DNA from: Tupaia tana
Taxonomy: Eukaryota; Chordata; Mammalia; Scandentia; Tupaiidae
DNA: 64,000 nucleotides
Assembly (NCBI GenBank): GCA_026018925.1
Contig: JAKSZU010000005.1
Span: forward strand, 88,098,886 to 88,162,885
Direction of reading: 5' to 3'
The notes below the pieces were generated by a model that saw only the letters and a program-made list of their open reading frames with translations, did no database searches and had not been told where the DNA came from. Numbering within the stretch: position 1 is the first letter of the stretch; each line of letters starts with the position of its first letter. Position numbers and translations under genes: made by a program. Shown here one piece after another: positions 34,917 through 45,835 of the stretch.

Positions 34917-35182
34917 TTTTTTTTATTTTTTGAGAGGTTTTTGCTATAGGGCATGTGTGTTCGCCAGACAGACAGAGAGAGACAGAGAGATAGAAAGTGA
35001 GAAATCACCTCCCATGGGGGATAGCCACGCCGCAATCCTTTCTCCTCCATTCTCCTCTCGGGATCTTGGGTACGCACACACACGCGCCCGGCATGAGTTT
35101 AAGCCACCGGGTCCGGGACTCAAACCGTGGTCAACTATGTGGGAGTTCAGTGACATAGCCATTACGCTAACTGCTGGTCCCA
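34917..35182 (-). mobile_element. Family A SINE
   Basis: Complete; duplication TATTGTAAGTTTT (34904-34916) and TATTGCAAGTTTT (35186-35198). Confidence 0.94.
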
Positions 35183-35199
35183 ATATATTGCAAGTTTTG

Positions 35200-36270
35200 A
35201 GAAAGATAAAAATAATAGAATATGTATACGCTCTTAAGTGTTTGTATTTAAAAAATTGGGATAGATTGGAAAAGTCAGCTAATATTTCTATCTCAAGAAT
35301 TCAGTAAATGGAACAGTACGGTAAATATCTTAGGTTAAAATAAAATAGAAAAAAGAACTCCATCCTCTAGTATTTTGTACTTCTCAGTTGGTAGAAGTCT
35401 TCCTACATGCCTACAAGACAGTGATTCCAGAATTCATTTGGTAAAGTTACCTGCATCCAGCCGATGAATGGGAAAGAAAAGCTCAAAGATAAAGTACTTT
35501 GCCATAAAAGGGACAGAAACATGTATTCCCTAGGTAGCTGCTTACAAGTGCTTTCTCTGAATTTGGGCATTTGATGCCAATTCTTCCACATTCTACAAAT
35601 GCAGTTTTCATTTCTCAATACAGAATCAATTAAATGAAAGCAAATATTTAGAAATCACTGATGTTTACATTATGACATCTGAATAGCTATATCAATAATT
35701 TGGAAACTTAGAGAGAAGAAAAGGTGCTTGTCCTGGACTCAGAATAAGTGACAGGTGGTTTCCTAGAAATGCCAGCCGCTGTGTTGACACTGAGCAGGAG
35801 CAGCAACTTCCCGAGGTGCCAAATTACAGACGTTTCTGTTACGTGAGTATTAAATACTTGGATGGGGAAAAAAGCCAGCAATGTTTTGTTAAAACTTACA
35901 AATATATTAATACTCAGAAGAGTGCTTTAAAAAGAAGAAATATTGTGAAATTTACACTACTGTATATTAGGACTTCTTATAAAGTTAATTAAGGTAGTAT
36001 AAAAAAAAACATTCAAAAGAGACGGAGAGGTATGAAATAGAATTGAATCCAAACAGACACCTGCATATGAAGACATTAAAGTTATAACAAAGACAGACCA
36101 CAAAGCAAATAGAAAGAATAAACTTTTCATTGAAGAGTATGAGATGAGTTGAATGTGAAACAGACAATAGCAGCAAAAGCAACAACAAAAACCAACATTG
36201 AATTGTTTATCACAGTATCTGCAGAAAATTAATTTTACCAAGATTGATAACTGAATAAAAAATTGAAATT
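35200..36270. other. Nothing recognised; a GC-richer patch at 35745-35850
   Basis: No gene supported. The patch ends ACGTGAGTATT, which resembles a 5' splice site, but no frame or acceptor makes an exon convincing. Confidence 0.4.
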
Positions 36271-36276
36271 AGTCTT

Positions 36277-36405
36277 TTTTATTTGTTTAATTTTGCCAGA
36301 GACAGAGAGAGAAAGTGAGAAATCATCCCTGGAAAGATAGTCTTGCCTCAATTTCCTCTCCTCCAGTCTCCTCTCAGGATTTTGGGAACACATACACATA
36401 TGTTA
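36277..36405 (-). mobile_element. Family A SINE, head missing
   Basis: AATTTTGCCAGAGACAGAGAG through TCAGGATTTTGGGAACACATACAC; truncated before the tRNA head. Confidence 0.8.
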
Positions 36406-36409
36406 AAAC

Positions 36410-36990
36410 AATTCACCTGTAAGGAATTCATGATGTAAGATTACTTTACAAGGGCCTAAAGAGACTGGCCATTACACAATAATTAATTAGATTCTTAAAA
36501 ATTATGAGCATTTTTCTTAACAAGAAAGTTATAAAAAATAGAAATATAGATGTACAAATTAATAGAGAGGTCAAGTATCTGTGACATATATACTAGTAAG
36601 ATCTTTCAACAGATGGAAAGTAGACTAGATAACTTAATATATAACTTTCAGAAATGAAATACCTTGCAATGCAAAGGAATGATTGATGTTGCTGAAGGAT
36701 AACTCTCATAAAGCATAACTTTAAGGGAAATGATCTAAACACCAAACACAAAGTCTAAGAGTTTAGACATATTCAATTAAAAATAAGGCAAAACTAACCA
36801 CTCACAGGAAAATTCAGTCTATTATTTGCCTCTGTATAGAAAATAAAGGATGGTGGTTGACAAGGGACGTCAATGAAATTTGAGTGTTGGTAATATTATG
36901 TTTCTTGACCTTGGTAGTGTTTCTGTAATGATCATTTATTATGCCATATGTTTTCAACTTGCATACTTTTGTATAAGTGTATCTTACTTT
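36410..36990. other. Nothing recognised
   Basis: AT-rich; no gene seen. Confidence 0.4.
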
Positions 36991-37006
36991 AAAAAAAACA
37001 TGTCTG

Positions 37007-37311
37007 AGGGACTAGCGGTTGGAGTAATGGCTATGTCGATAGACTTTCATGTAGTCGACCATGGTTCAAGTCTCGGATCTGATGGCTTAAATTCATGCCA
37101 GCGCATGTGCGTGCATGCCCAAAATCCTGAGAGGAGACTGGAGGAGAAGGGATTGCAGCGTGGTCATCCCTCCTGGGGGTGGGAGGTGATTTCTCGCTTT
37201 CTGTCATTCTCTTTCTTTCTGGAGAGAGTATGCACCCTATAGTAAAAACCTCTCCAAAAAACAAACAAACAAACAAAACACACACGCACACACACAAAAA
37301 ACAACAACAAC
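37007..37311 (+). mobile_element. Family A SINE with long simple tail
   Basis: GGGACTAGCGGTTGGAGTAATGG head; tail of (CAAA)n, CA and CAA repeats. Duplication AAAAAAAACATGTCTGA at 36991-37006 (its last base shared with the head) and with CATGTTTGA at 37312-37328. Confidence 0.93.
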
Positions 37312-37487
37312 AAAAAAAAACATGTTTGATTTGGTTTATGTAATTGGAAATTAGAAAGAGAAGGTCTGTCTGTAGGCAACATTTGATTATTAAATAAGCA
37401 ATGTTAACGAGGAGTGTATCTTCTCTTTCAAATCTCCATGTTATTTACTGATATGGTCCAAGAATTCATGGCTCTGACATTTCTTTT

Positions 37488-37776
37488 TTCTTTCTTTTTT
37501 TTTTTTTTTTTGAGAGGTTTTTCACTATAGGGTGCATGCACTCACCAGAAAGAGAGAGAGAGACAGAGAGACAGATAGAGAGACAGAGAGATAGAAAGTG
37601 AGAAATCACCCCCCAGGGGGGATGGGTGCAATCCCGTCTCCTCCATTCTCCTCTCAGGATCTTGGGCACGCACGCACATGAGCCTAGCATGAGTTTAAAC
37701 CACCGGGTCTGGGACTCGAACCATGGTCGACTACATGGGAGTCCAACGACATAGCCATTATGCTAACTGCTGGTCC
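37488..37776 (-). mobile_element. Family A SINE with expanded GA-rich run
   Basis: Exact duplication TGGCTCTGACATTTCTTTT at 37469-37487 and 37777-37795. The GAGAGACAGAGAGAC stretch is longer than in other copies. Confidence 0.96.
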
Positions 37777-37799
37777 TGGCTCTGACATTTCTTTTAAGA

Positions 37800-38790
37800 G
37801 CTCACACAAGTACATACTTTGTGCTTCATGTGTGACAGAATGAGAATATCTTTATCCTCGCTTACACAGAACACATCCTGAGATTCAGAGTAGTTGTTTG
37901 ATTTGCATCACTTGCTTGTCTGTGAACCAAATGATGTGGCAAGAGGGGAAAATACAATGATTGGCTTCATGTTGCTCTAGGTCTAAGTGCATAATCAGTT
38001 TTGACACAATTACTTGATCCCTTGACATGAAGAGAAGGCTGCTGGGAAGGGGCAATGGGAAGGAAATTGTTTGAATTCAAACAGCAAATGTCCTATTTGG
38101 AAATTATAAGAAGGCTAATAAATAGGCTGTAGGTTACAGTGATTATATTCTCTAAGCTGGAGTGGATCCAATAATGATTATTGTAATATATTTAATATTA
38201 TGATCTCACCTAAGAAAAAATGAATTTCTAAGTATGCATAAAATGAAAAATGGAGTAAATGGACACATGCTAGATATAATTCCATTACACTCTTAAATGA
38301 GTCTGAAAATATATCAGCGTATTTGTTCATTCACAATGTCATTAAATGGAAACTATCGCTATGGAAAAATTAAATGTGAGGTTAACAAAGTTAATTCACA
38401 TAGGGAACATTTAGACTCTACCAAATTAATGTAAGATTCAACTCTTGGTGGAAAAAGTAACCACATTAGTGGCATTAATGAACTGTGTGTAACTAAGCTC
38501 TCTTTTCACACTAGAAACTGTTTCTAATTTATTGAGGTCTTCAGGAATTAACCAGGAGTCACATTTTCAGTAAATCAGCAAGAAAAAGCTGATCATGCTA
38601 TTCAATTTCAGAGTCTAGCTATTTTAAGTCATTACTATTGGTTTCTTATGAAAAGAATAAGCTCATATAGTACAATCAAAATGGGCATTTAAAGAAATGT
38701 CTATAATGCATATTAACATATTTGAATTTGTGAAACTTAAATATATTTCCAAAATAGTTAATAAGAACAGTTAATCCACAATTTCCACAC
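37800..38790. other. Nothing recognised
   Basis: About 1 kb without visible repeat family or gene. Confidence 0.4.
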
Positions 38791-38808
38791 AATCAAGAGG
38801 TCGGTGAG

Positions 38809-39090
38809 GGGACCAGCAGTTAGCGTAATGGCTATGTCGCTGGACTCCCACGTAGTCGACTGTGGTTCGAGTCCCGGACCTGGTGGCTTAAACTCATGCC
38901 GGGCGCGTGTGTGTGCATGCCCAAGATCCTGGGAGGAGAATGGAGGAGAAGTGGAAGAGAAGGGATTGCGGCGTGGCCAGCCCCCCTGGGGGGTGATTTC
39001 TAGCTTTCTATCTCTCTCTCTCTCTGTCTGGTGAGCACACGTGCCCTATAGCAAAAACCTCTCAAAAAAATAAATAAATAAAAAAATAAA
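38809..39090 (+). mobile_element. Family A SINE, best-preserved copy (reference for the family)
   Basis: A non-autonomous retrotransposon copied by L1 enzymes and transcribed by RNA polymerase III. The tRNA-like head has A box TTAGCGTAATGG (38820-38831) and B box GGTTCGAGTCC (38864-38874). Next come GGTGGCTTAAACTCATGCC, a CpG-rich GCGCGTGTGTGTGCATGCCC stretch, CTGGGAGGAGAATGGAGGAG, the palindromic CCCCCCTGGGGGG, a CT-rich run, GCCCTATAGCAAAAACCTC and an A/AAT tail. Imperfect duplication AAGAGGTCGGTGAG (38795-38808) and AAGGGGCCGGTGAG (39092-39105). The structure fits colugo CYN elements as I remember them; a consensus search would settle it. Confidence 0.93.
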
Positions 39091-39164
39091 AAAGGGGCCG
39101 GTGAGCTTCTTAGTACAATGCTATGTTACCAAGATTTATAGAGATACAACTGATAAAATTCTCA

Positions 39165-39375
39165 CTTTTTTTTTTTTTTTTTTTTTTAAACGTGTGAAGT
39201 TTATTCAGTGTTATTGTGCGCATTGTAGAAAACTTAAGTATTTAAGAGCATAACAAACAAGGGGTCTTCAAAACATTCAGGGAAAATGTATATTGTAAAC
39301 AAACTCATGTGGATTTCAAAAATTTTGGAACTAAAGTAAAATTGTACTTTAATTCTTAAAAAAAAAAAAAAGAAG
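39165..39375 (-). repeat. Old repeat fragment with T-run and poly(A)-signal-like end
   Basis: A T-run at 39165-39187 is followed on the minus-strand sense by AATAAA about 20 bases upstream. The body (TGTGGATTTCAAAAATTTTGG, TACTTTAATTCTT) resembles an old mammalian repeat and shares CATGAACTTTTT-type strings with 15520-15545. Family unassigned. Confidence 0.4.
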
Positions 39376-39380
39376 TTCTT

Positions 39381-39635
39381 GGGACCAGCAGTTGGTGTAA
39401 TGACTATGTTGCTGGACTCCCATAGTCGATCATGGTTCCAGTCCCGGACCTGGTGGCTTAAACTCACACCGGGCATGTGTGCGTGCGTGTACAAGATCCT
39501 GAGAGGAGAATGAAGGAGAAGGGATTGCGGCATGGCCATCCTCCCTGGGGGGTGATTTCTCACTTTCTGTCTCTCTGTCTCTGTCTTTCTGGCAAACACA
39601 TGCGCCCTATAGCAAAAATCTTTCAAACAAAAAAA
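39381..39635 (+). mobile_element. Family A SINE
   Basis: Complete long type with GGGACCAGCAGTTGGTGTAATG head; short possible duplication GTTCTT on both sides. Confidence 0.92.
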
Positions 39636-39659
39636 TGTTCTTAAAAATCTCTTTTCAGT

Positions 39660-40220
39660 CCTTGGTGAGAATTACTCAGTTTTTAAAGTATTCAACTTGT
39701 TGATTTGATCTATGTATATGTTATCAAATGATCACACAATAAAAGTAGTTAACATATCCACCGTGTGTGTGAGAGAAAAATTAAGATCTACTCTTTTAGC
39801 AAATTTTAAGTATGCAATACAGTATTATTAACTGTAGTCACTATACTGTCTGTTAAATCTTCAAATTTAATCATCTTACAAATAAACTATGTACCATTTG
39901 AACAACATCTCCCCATTTCTCTCACACGCCCTGCTCCTGGCAACCACCATTCTACTCTCAATGAGTTTAAATTTTTTTTTAAAAATTATGTATGTGATAT
40001 CATTCAGTATTAATCTTTCTGTGTCTGACTTATTATACTTCACGAAGTATTTTTAATCTCATCCACACTATTGCAAATACTAGTATTTTCTCTTTTTTTA
40101 AGATTGCATAGTAGTCTGCTAAAATATATACTACATTTTCTTATTCCATTCATTTTCAAATGACACAGGTTGATTCCACTTCTTGGCTATTGGGGATAAT
40201 GCCATAATAAACAAAGAAGT
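39660..40220 (-). mobile_element. Old L1 3' UTR
   Basis: TAGTTAACATATCCACC, TCTACTCTTTTAGCAAATTTTAAG, CCCTGCTCCTGGCAACCACCATTCTACTCTC and GGCTATTGGGGATAATGCC are classical L1 3' UTR strings on the minus strand. Confidence 0.8.
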
Positions 40221-40221
40221 G

Positions 40222-40425
40222 CATGGCCAGTTGTACGCTTCTAGTCTCGGATCCTGCAACTTGAAAATATGTTGGGCAGATATCTGTGAGTGTCCAAAAT
40301 CCTGAGAGAAACATTGAGAAGGGCATGTTGCAAGGCCAGTCCTCCTGGGGGAATGTTTTTTTCACTCCATCCCCACTCATCTCTGGCAACTGCATGTTCC
40401 CTAGCGCATTTTTTTTTTCCAAAAA
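40222..40425 (+). mobile_element. Family A SINE, diverged, inside L1
   Basis: GCATGGCCAGTTGTACGC, CAAAATCCTGAGAGAAACATTG and TGCATGTTCCCTAGCGCA; first part of the head lost. Confidence 0.75.
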
Positions 40426-40505
40426 GATAAGTATTTTATTTGTTTTGAATATATATCCTGCAGTGGAATTGCTGGAACATATTGTAGTTTCAGTTTTGAT
40501 TTTTT
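40426..40505 (-). mobile_element. Old L1 3' UTR continued
   Basis: GAATATATATCCTGCAGTGGAATTGCTGG is the expected next L1 stretch. Confidence 0.75.
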
Positions 40506-40673
40506 AAAAATAATTGTTTTCTTAATTTTGTTTATTCATTTATTTTCATTTGAACAGAGAGGGGCAGAGAGAGAGAGAAAGCAAGAAAGCAAGCTGCCAG
40601 TTCCGAGATTTGAACTGGAGTCAACCAAGTGGGAGTCCAGCATCCTTAACCACCACACCACCTGCCGGCCCCA
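40506..40673 (-). mobile_element. Family A SINE, short type, inside L1
   Basis: Exact duplication TCAGTTTTGATTTTTT: 40490-40505 and 40674-40689 (first base at 40490 is T of TTTCAG). Ends CCACCTGCCGGCCCC. Confidence 0.93.
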
Positions 40674-40689
40674 TCAGTTTTGATTTTTT

Positions 40690-41035
40690 GAGGAATCTCC
40701 TTACTGTTTTCCATAACAGCTCTTCTAACTTACATTCCATTAAAAATGTCCAAGTGTTTCCTTTTCTACAAATTCTTGCTAACACTTTTTAATTTTTGTC
40801 TTTTTGAGAAAAGTTGTGTGATATCTTATTGTAGTTTTGTTTTGCATCTTCCAGTTGGTTAGTAAGATTAAGCACCTTTTCATGTACCCATTTTCCATTT
40901 GTAGCTCTTAATTGGGAAAATGTCTATTCAATTCTTTATCCATTTTTTAAACAAATTATGTATTCGCTGTTGAATGAATATTTACCACTTATCCAATATG
41001 TGACTTTCAAATATTTTCTCACAACATCCTATCTG
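40690..41035 (-). mobile_element. Old L1 3' UTR continued
   Basis: GAGGAATCTCCTTACTGTTTTCCATAACAGC, ATCTTATTGTAGTTTTGTTTTGC and CTTTTTCATGTACCC-like strings continue the L1 order. Confidence 0.78.
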
Positions 41036-41667
41036 GAGAAAAACTCTCAAAAAATCTTGTATAGAAGGAATGAAACTCAATATAATGAACTCTCTATATG
41101 TGACAAACCTAGATGTAACACAATGCTCCACAGCAAAATGCCAAAAGCTGTCCCTCTAAGATTAGTAATAAGGCAAAGTCCACTTTTTCCATAACTATTC
41201 AATACAGTACTTCAAGGTCTAGCTAGAGTAACTACATAGAAGAAAGGAACAAAATTTATCCAAAATGGAGAGGAATAACCCAAGTCTCTAATTGTAGATG
41301 ATAAAATCTTATGTAGAGAATTCCCTAAAAATTCCACTAGTAGAATTAATAAAGAATTCAGTAGTTACATGGTACAAAAGAAACACAGAAAAATGAGTTG
41401 CATTTTTCTATACTAACAACATATCTGAAAGAGAAATTAAGAAAGCAATCCCATTTTAATAGTATCAAAAAACATACATAATTAGAAATGAATTTTGCCA
41501 AAATCTACACTAAAAACTATAAAACATCAATGAAGGATTTTGGAGAAGGCTTACTATATGGGAAAATATCCATGCTCTTGGATTGGAAGAATTAACACAG
41601 GTAAAGCATTTATGCTTCTGAAAATAACCTACAGATTTTATACAATCCCTATCAAAATTCCAAAATC
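41036..41667 (+). mobile_element. Old L1 ORF2 fragment, inverted relative to its neighbour
   Basis: Plus-strand reverse-transcriptase region: KMPKAVPLRLVIRQSPLFP is translatable at about 41137-41192, the catalytic YADD site is decayed to a VDD-like string near 41293, and QIEMSCIFLY-type and PKSTLKTIKHQ-type coding relics follow. Many stops. Head-to-head with the minus-strand 3' UTR to the left. Confidence 0.8.
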
Positions 41668-41740
41668 AGGGCCAGCAGGTAGTGTGGTGGTTAAGGTGCT
41701 GGACTCCTACTGGGCAACAGAGATTCAAGCTGATAAGATT
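41668..41740 (+). mobile_element. Family A SINE head fragment
   Basis: GGGCCAGCAGGTAGTGTGGTGGTTAAGG through AGATTCAAGC, then no further match. Confidence 0.8.
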
Positions 41741-42064
41741 ACTTTCCTTAGTAAAGATAATTTACACAGACAAATTGAAGTGGAAAACAGAAGAATCACA
41801 TGCCAAATATGATCAATACAGATAATAAATCTATGTAAATACAGCACAACATCAAACATTTACCAAATGATTGGTATATTCACTTTTCTGCTGAATCGTC
41901 TAAATAATTGCTTAAACTCTTCAAGTTAATTTTCCTCTTTAGAAACTCTAAGTATACTCTGCAATGCATATATTTACCACTAGTTAATATTTTAAAAGAT
42001 CACTTCTTTATAATTAAAACCTTTCATCAGACATACACACAAAAATTTATAAATATTGACTTTA

Positions 42065-42272
42065 AAGAATTTGTTGTAAGACATGTATGCTCGCTAGAAA
42101 AAGACAGAGCAAGCTGGAGAGAGTGGGAGAGCATCCTTCCCCAGGGAGGATGCTTACCCTGTCATCCCTTCTCCATTCTCCTCTCAGGTCATTGGGTTGT
42201 GGGGCTCAGGACTCAAAGAGAATGGTTGGTCATGTTGAATCTAGTCCTCTTCAACACCACACCACCAACTTT
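42065..42272 (-). mobile_element. Family A SINE, diverged
   Basis: TTGTAAGACATGTATGCTCGC, CCTTCCCCAGGGAGGATGC and TCCATTCTCCTCTCAGG; head degraded. Confidence 0.75.
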
Positions 42273-42287
42273 CCTAAATATTCAATT

Positions 42288-42451
42288 AAAAAAAGTTATT
42301 TATTTATTTATTTAAAATTGACCAGAGTGGGACAGAGTAAGAAAGACAGAGAGAGGGGAAAAGTGAGAAGCTAGTTCACAGGTCTGAGACTTGAACTGCA
42401 TTAGGCCATGTAGGAGTCCAGTCCCCAACCACCATGCCACCTGCTGACGCC
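42288..42451 (-). mobile_element. Family A SINE, short type
   Basis: (TTTA)n tail, AAATTGACCAGAGTGGGACAG, AGTCCAGTCCCCAACCACCATGCCACCTGCTGACG. Confidence 0.88.
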
Positions 42452-42454
42452 TAA

Positions 42455-43782
42455 ATATTGAATTTTTAATCATAGATTACAGAAAAGACATATGTTTATC
42501 ACCAAGCAACCATAGAATTTCAACTGGAGATATCTTCATTAAAGAATTTTTCCTATGAACAAATTGGTGATGTAAACATTTTGAATGTTAAACATAGGCA
42601 AATGATTTCAGAGAGAATAGAACAATGCATATCAAGAACTATGTAAATACTCATCTTTTAAAAATCTGGTAATCATTCTTTGAAACTTCATCCCCTAGGG
42701 AACTATGCCAAAAAGACTGAGATATTATTACTTTGAAGACGTTGCAAAATTATTTATAATAGAGAAAAATGTAATCAACTTACTGCTGTGTAGTATATAA
42801 TGTGCATAATTTTGAGTGTAATATGATTACTTCAGAAAGAACAGAAATTTTAAGAGATGGACAGAGAGTAATGAGAAAATTTTGAGATGAAAGCAGTTCT
42901 AGAAATGCTATTCAGTTTAGTCATCTTGTTTCATGTTGACATTAAACTGTTTATAACACTCTCTTCTGTAAATTATTTAGATGTACTAAATACGTCTTTA
43001 CTTGCTGTGAAATGAATATATAAATAAGAATTAAAATTCACTACAGTGGCAATTTATTTTCAATTTCACTTGTATTATCATAATATAAAATGCTGATTTT
43101 TTAAAAGAAAGAAGTGCTTTTTTTGTATATTTATGTATTTTAAAGCAGACCAATGCTATATAGTCTGGCATACGACTTTTTATAACACTTGGAATTCAGA
43201 GGGTCATACTAAAATAATTTTTAAACTTCAAATTAAATTACATATATAAGAACTAACTGTAAATTTTCTTTGCCTTTTATAATTAAAATTGAGAAAAGGA
43301 TGAGGTTTTCTTCAAAAAGCTTAAATAGATTTGAGTATTTTAGTCTTTTTAAGATTTTAGTCAATTTATGGTGAGTCCTTGACCTACTCCAATATTGCAA
43401 GCCTTGATGTAGTTCACAAATATTTCCAAAACTCATATATAATTTTCAAAATTTCCTTAAAGTTTTAAGGACAAGAAAGAAGACAGATTTTTTTTTATCC
43501 AATCTTCTCTCCTCATTCTTTATCAAACATTAATATATTTTACATGGACTTCTATGAGTTAAAAATTAACGTAGGTTTTCCCTGGAACATAAAGTCCTCT
43601 AGGAAAAGAAAGCATAACAAATTTATTTTTGTAATTATGGTACCAATCACTATTACTTTCTTTGGAGAAAACTTATGCAATAAAGATAGAAAGATTTTTT
43701 TTTTTCCTAGAATGTGTGTGTCTCCATTTTGGATTTTTCTTGTACAATTTTTTTAACCCTATATTCTTCAGTAAACACTTTG

Positions 43783-43818
<36 letters not shown>

Positions 43819-44464
43819 ACATATTCAAATACTGAATTTCTAAGACTCGAAATGAAAATCTTTATAGCTTTCCTGACCCAGAATCTGACTCTCAGAGACA
43901 TGCAATCTCAATTATTTTATCTGTTTCTGTTGCTATTTCTTTCTGGAAATTCAAGAATGATTTTTTTGTGTACATTCATAATTTACACATTCATAGCATT
44001 TGGTATAGCTCTTGTCAAAGAGAAACTCTACCAGACAGTTGTTAAATATGGCAAGATGAAATGTATTTGAGCATCTGTAGTAGGAAAGAAGGAATTTAGT
44101 ACAGAATTGATCTTAGCTCCGGGAGAGCTGGAGATGTAAAGACAATGGAAGGGTGAGAGTGTTAGTGATAAGTTACTAAGAAGATCTCAAGTAGACTTCA
44201 GGGATCGAGAAGAAAAATATTTTTAAAAAATCGAGATGGAGTTAGGCGCTTGATTAGATATAGTGGGTGGGGGGATTATTGTTAAACTAGCCTCAGTAAG
44301 CCAAGAATGAAGACTAGAAGAGAAGAGGGCTCCAAGAGACCTGATCAAAGTATGAATAAGAGAGACATCCTGCAGTCCCTACTCTTGTTCAAGGGAAGAG
44401 GATACATTATTCTTTCCTATGAACAACTTAAGTCCATTTATTTTCTGCTCTCCTTTTGTTCATT
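42455..44464. other. Nothing recognised apart from a CA microsatellite
   Basis: AT-rich with no gene or repeat family that I can name. Confidence 0.4.
43784..43816 (+). repeat. CA microsatellite
   Basis: About 32 bases of (CA)n. Confidence 0.95.
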
Positions 44465-44480
44465 AAAGACTAACTGAACC
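44465..44480 (+). repeat. 5' target-site duplication of EIF4E retrocopy
   Basis: Sixteen bases (AAAGACTAACTGAACC) directly before the leader, repeated exactly after the poly(A). Confidence 0.93.
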
Positions 44481-44494
44481 GAGATCGATCTAAG

Positions 44495-45148
44495 ATGGCG
44501 ACTGTGGAACCGGAAACAACCCCTACCCCTAATCCCCCACCTACAGAAGAGGAGAAAACAGAATCTAATCAGGAGGTTGCTAACCCAGAACACTGTATTA
44601 AACACCCTCTACAGAACAGATGGGCACTCTGGTTTTTTAAAAATGATAAGAGCAAAACTTGGCAAGCAAACCTTCGACTGATCTCTAAGTTTGATACTGT
44701 TGAAGACTTTTGGGCTCTGTACAACCATATCCAGTTGTCTAGTAATTTAATGCCTGGCTGTGACTACTCACTTTTTAAGGATGGTATTGAGCCTATGTGG
44801 GAAGATGAGAAAAACAAACGGGGAGGACGATGGCTAATTACATTGAACAAACAGCAGAGACGAAGTGACCTCGATCGCTTTTGGCTAGAGACACTGCTGT
44901 GCCTTATTGGAGAATCTTTTGATGACTACAGTGATGACGTGTGTGGAGCTGTGGTTAATGTTAGAGTGAAAGGCGATAAGATAGCAATATGGACTACTGA
45001 ATGTGAAAATAGAGAGGCTGTTACACATATAGGGAGGGTATACAAGGAAAGGTTAGGACTTCCTCCAAAGATAGTGATTGGTTATCAGTCCCATGCAGAC
45101 ACAGCTACTAAGAGCGGCTCCACCACTAAAAATAGGTTTGTTGTTTAA
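44495..45148 (+). CDS. EIF4E: EIF4E retrocopy, intact 217-residue ORF
   Basis: Encodes a full-length eukaryotic translation initiation factor 4E, the cytoplasmic protein that binds the 7-methylguanosine cap of mRNA and recruits eIF4G, and is held back by 4E-BPs. The 217 codons match the usual mammalian length with no stop or frameshift. Cap-binding residues are present (Trp56, Trp102-Glu103, Arg157, Lys159, Lys162, Trp166), as are the His37-Pro38 and Trp73 region used by eIF4G/4E-BP and the Ser209 phosphorylation site. Against the human protein as I remember it I see three changes: Thr16 to Pro, Tyr34 to Cys and Ala158 to Val; the last lies between two cap-contacting residues. The start is the native ATG with the short native leader. 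The parent gene has several introns and this copy has none, so it is a processed copy. Whether it is expressed cannot be told from sequence; no obvious promoter was carried along. Confidence 0.93.
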   Translation: MATVEPETTPTPNPPPTEEEKTESNQEVANPEHCIKHPLQNRWALWFFKNDKSKTWQANLRLISKFDTVEDFWALYNHIQLSSNLMPGCDYSLFKDGIEPMWEDEKNKRGGRWLITLNKQQRRSDLDRFWLETLLCLIGESFDDYSDDVCGAVVNVRVKGDKIAIWTTECENREAVTHIGRVYKERLGLPPKIVIGYQSHADTATKSGSTTKNRFVV

Positions 45149-45775
45149 GAAGACACCTTCTGAGTATTCTCATAGGAGACTGCGTCAAGCAATCGAGATT
45201 TGGGAGCTGAACCAAAGCCTCTTCAAAAGCAGAGTGGACTGCATTTAAATTTGATTTCCATCTAAATGTTGCTAAGATATAAGAGAAGTCTCATTCGCCT
45301 TTGTCTTGTACTTCTGTGTTCATTTTTTTTATTTTTAATTTTGGCTAATGTCCATTTTCCCAATCAAAGAATTACAGTACACTTCGTCCCCAAAATTCAT
45401 AAATGTGTTCCTGACCCACTCTGTAATAGCTTAGTAGAATTACCATTACAAACACATTTTATCGATCCACAATATTCAAAAAAGAACTTGTATTTCTATA
45501 CCTTACAGGAAAAAAATGTATGTTCCATTGTATTTAAGGAGCATATTTTGCTGGTTTGAAAGAGTATGATGCATACAGTTTTCTAGCAATTTCTTTGTTT
45601 TCTTTTTACAGCATCATCTTTGCTGTACTCTTGCTGATGGCTGCTAGATTTTAATTTACTTGTTTCCCTACTTGATAACATTAGTGATTCTGATTCCAGT
45701 TTTTCATTTGTTTTGCTTTTGTTTTTTTCCTCATGTAACATTGGTGAAGGATCCAGGAATATGACACAAAGGTGG

Positions 45776-45781
45776 AATAAA
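45776..45781 (+). promoter_or_regulatory. Poly(A) signal AATAAA of the EIF4E retrocopy
   Basis: AATAAA lies about 14 bases before the A-tail, the spacing expected of the native cleavage and polyadenylation site of the parent transcript. Confidence 0.85.
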
Positions 45782-45819
45782 CATTAATTTTGTGAAAAAA
45801 AAAAAAAAAAAAAAAAAAA

Positions 45820-45835
45820 AAAGACTAACTGAACC
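45820..45835 (+). repeat. 3' target-site duplication of EIF4E retrocopy
   Basis: Exact copy of 44465-44480 directly after the A-tail; its first A is shared with the tail. The next bases repeat GAACCATTT once more, an ordinary small local repeat. Confidence 0.93.

Larger units (their letters stand above)
44481..45820 (+). other. EIF4E: Processed EIF4E retrocopy: leader, CDS, 3' UTR and poly(A)
   Basis: The inserted unit has a 14-base leader (44481-44494), the intact CDS, about 650 bases of EIF4E-like 3' UTR, an AATAAA signal at 45776-45781 and an A-run of about 26 bases ending at 45820. It lies between perfect direct repeats at 44465-44480 and 45820-45835. The upstream junction reads TT then AAAG, close to the L1 endonuclease cleavage preference TT/AAAA. 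The uninterrupted A-tail, perfect duplication and open frame indicate a recent L1-mediated insertion. Confidence 0.93.

Noticed and set aside
35745..35850. GC-richer patch ending in GTGAGT as a possible host exon
   Set aside because: No acceptor, no open frame that I recognise and no neighbouring exon.
37007..37320. Regular repeats as a CRISPR-like array
   Set aside because: The repeats are the simple A/CA tail of a SINE; a mammalian genome has no CRISPR arrays.
38811..38880. tRNA-like sequence with A and B boxes
   Set aside because: It is the head of a SINE followed by the SINE body and A-tail. No proper anticodon stem or acceptor pairing was evident, so it is not a tRNA gene.
45266..45559. 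97-codon plus frame after the EIF4E stop
   Set aside because: Lies within the EIF4E 3' UTR, which is non-coding in the parent gene.
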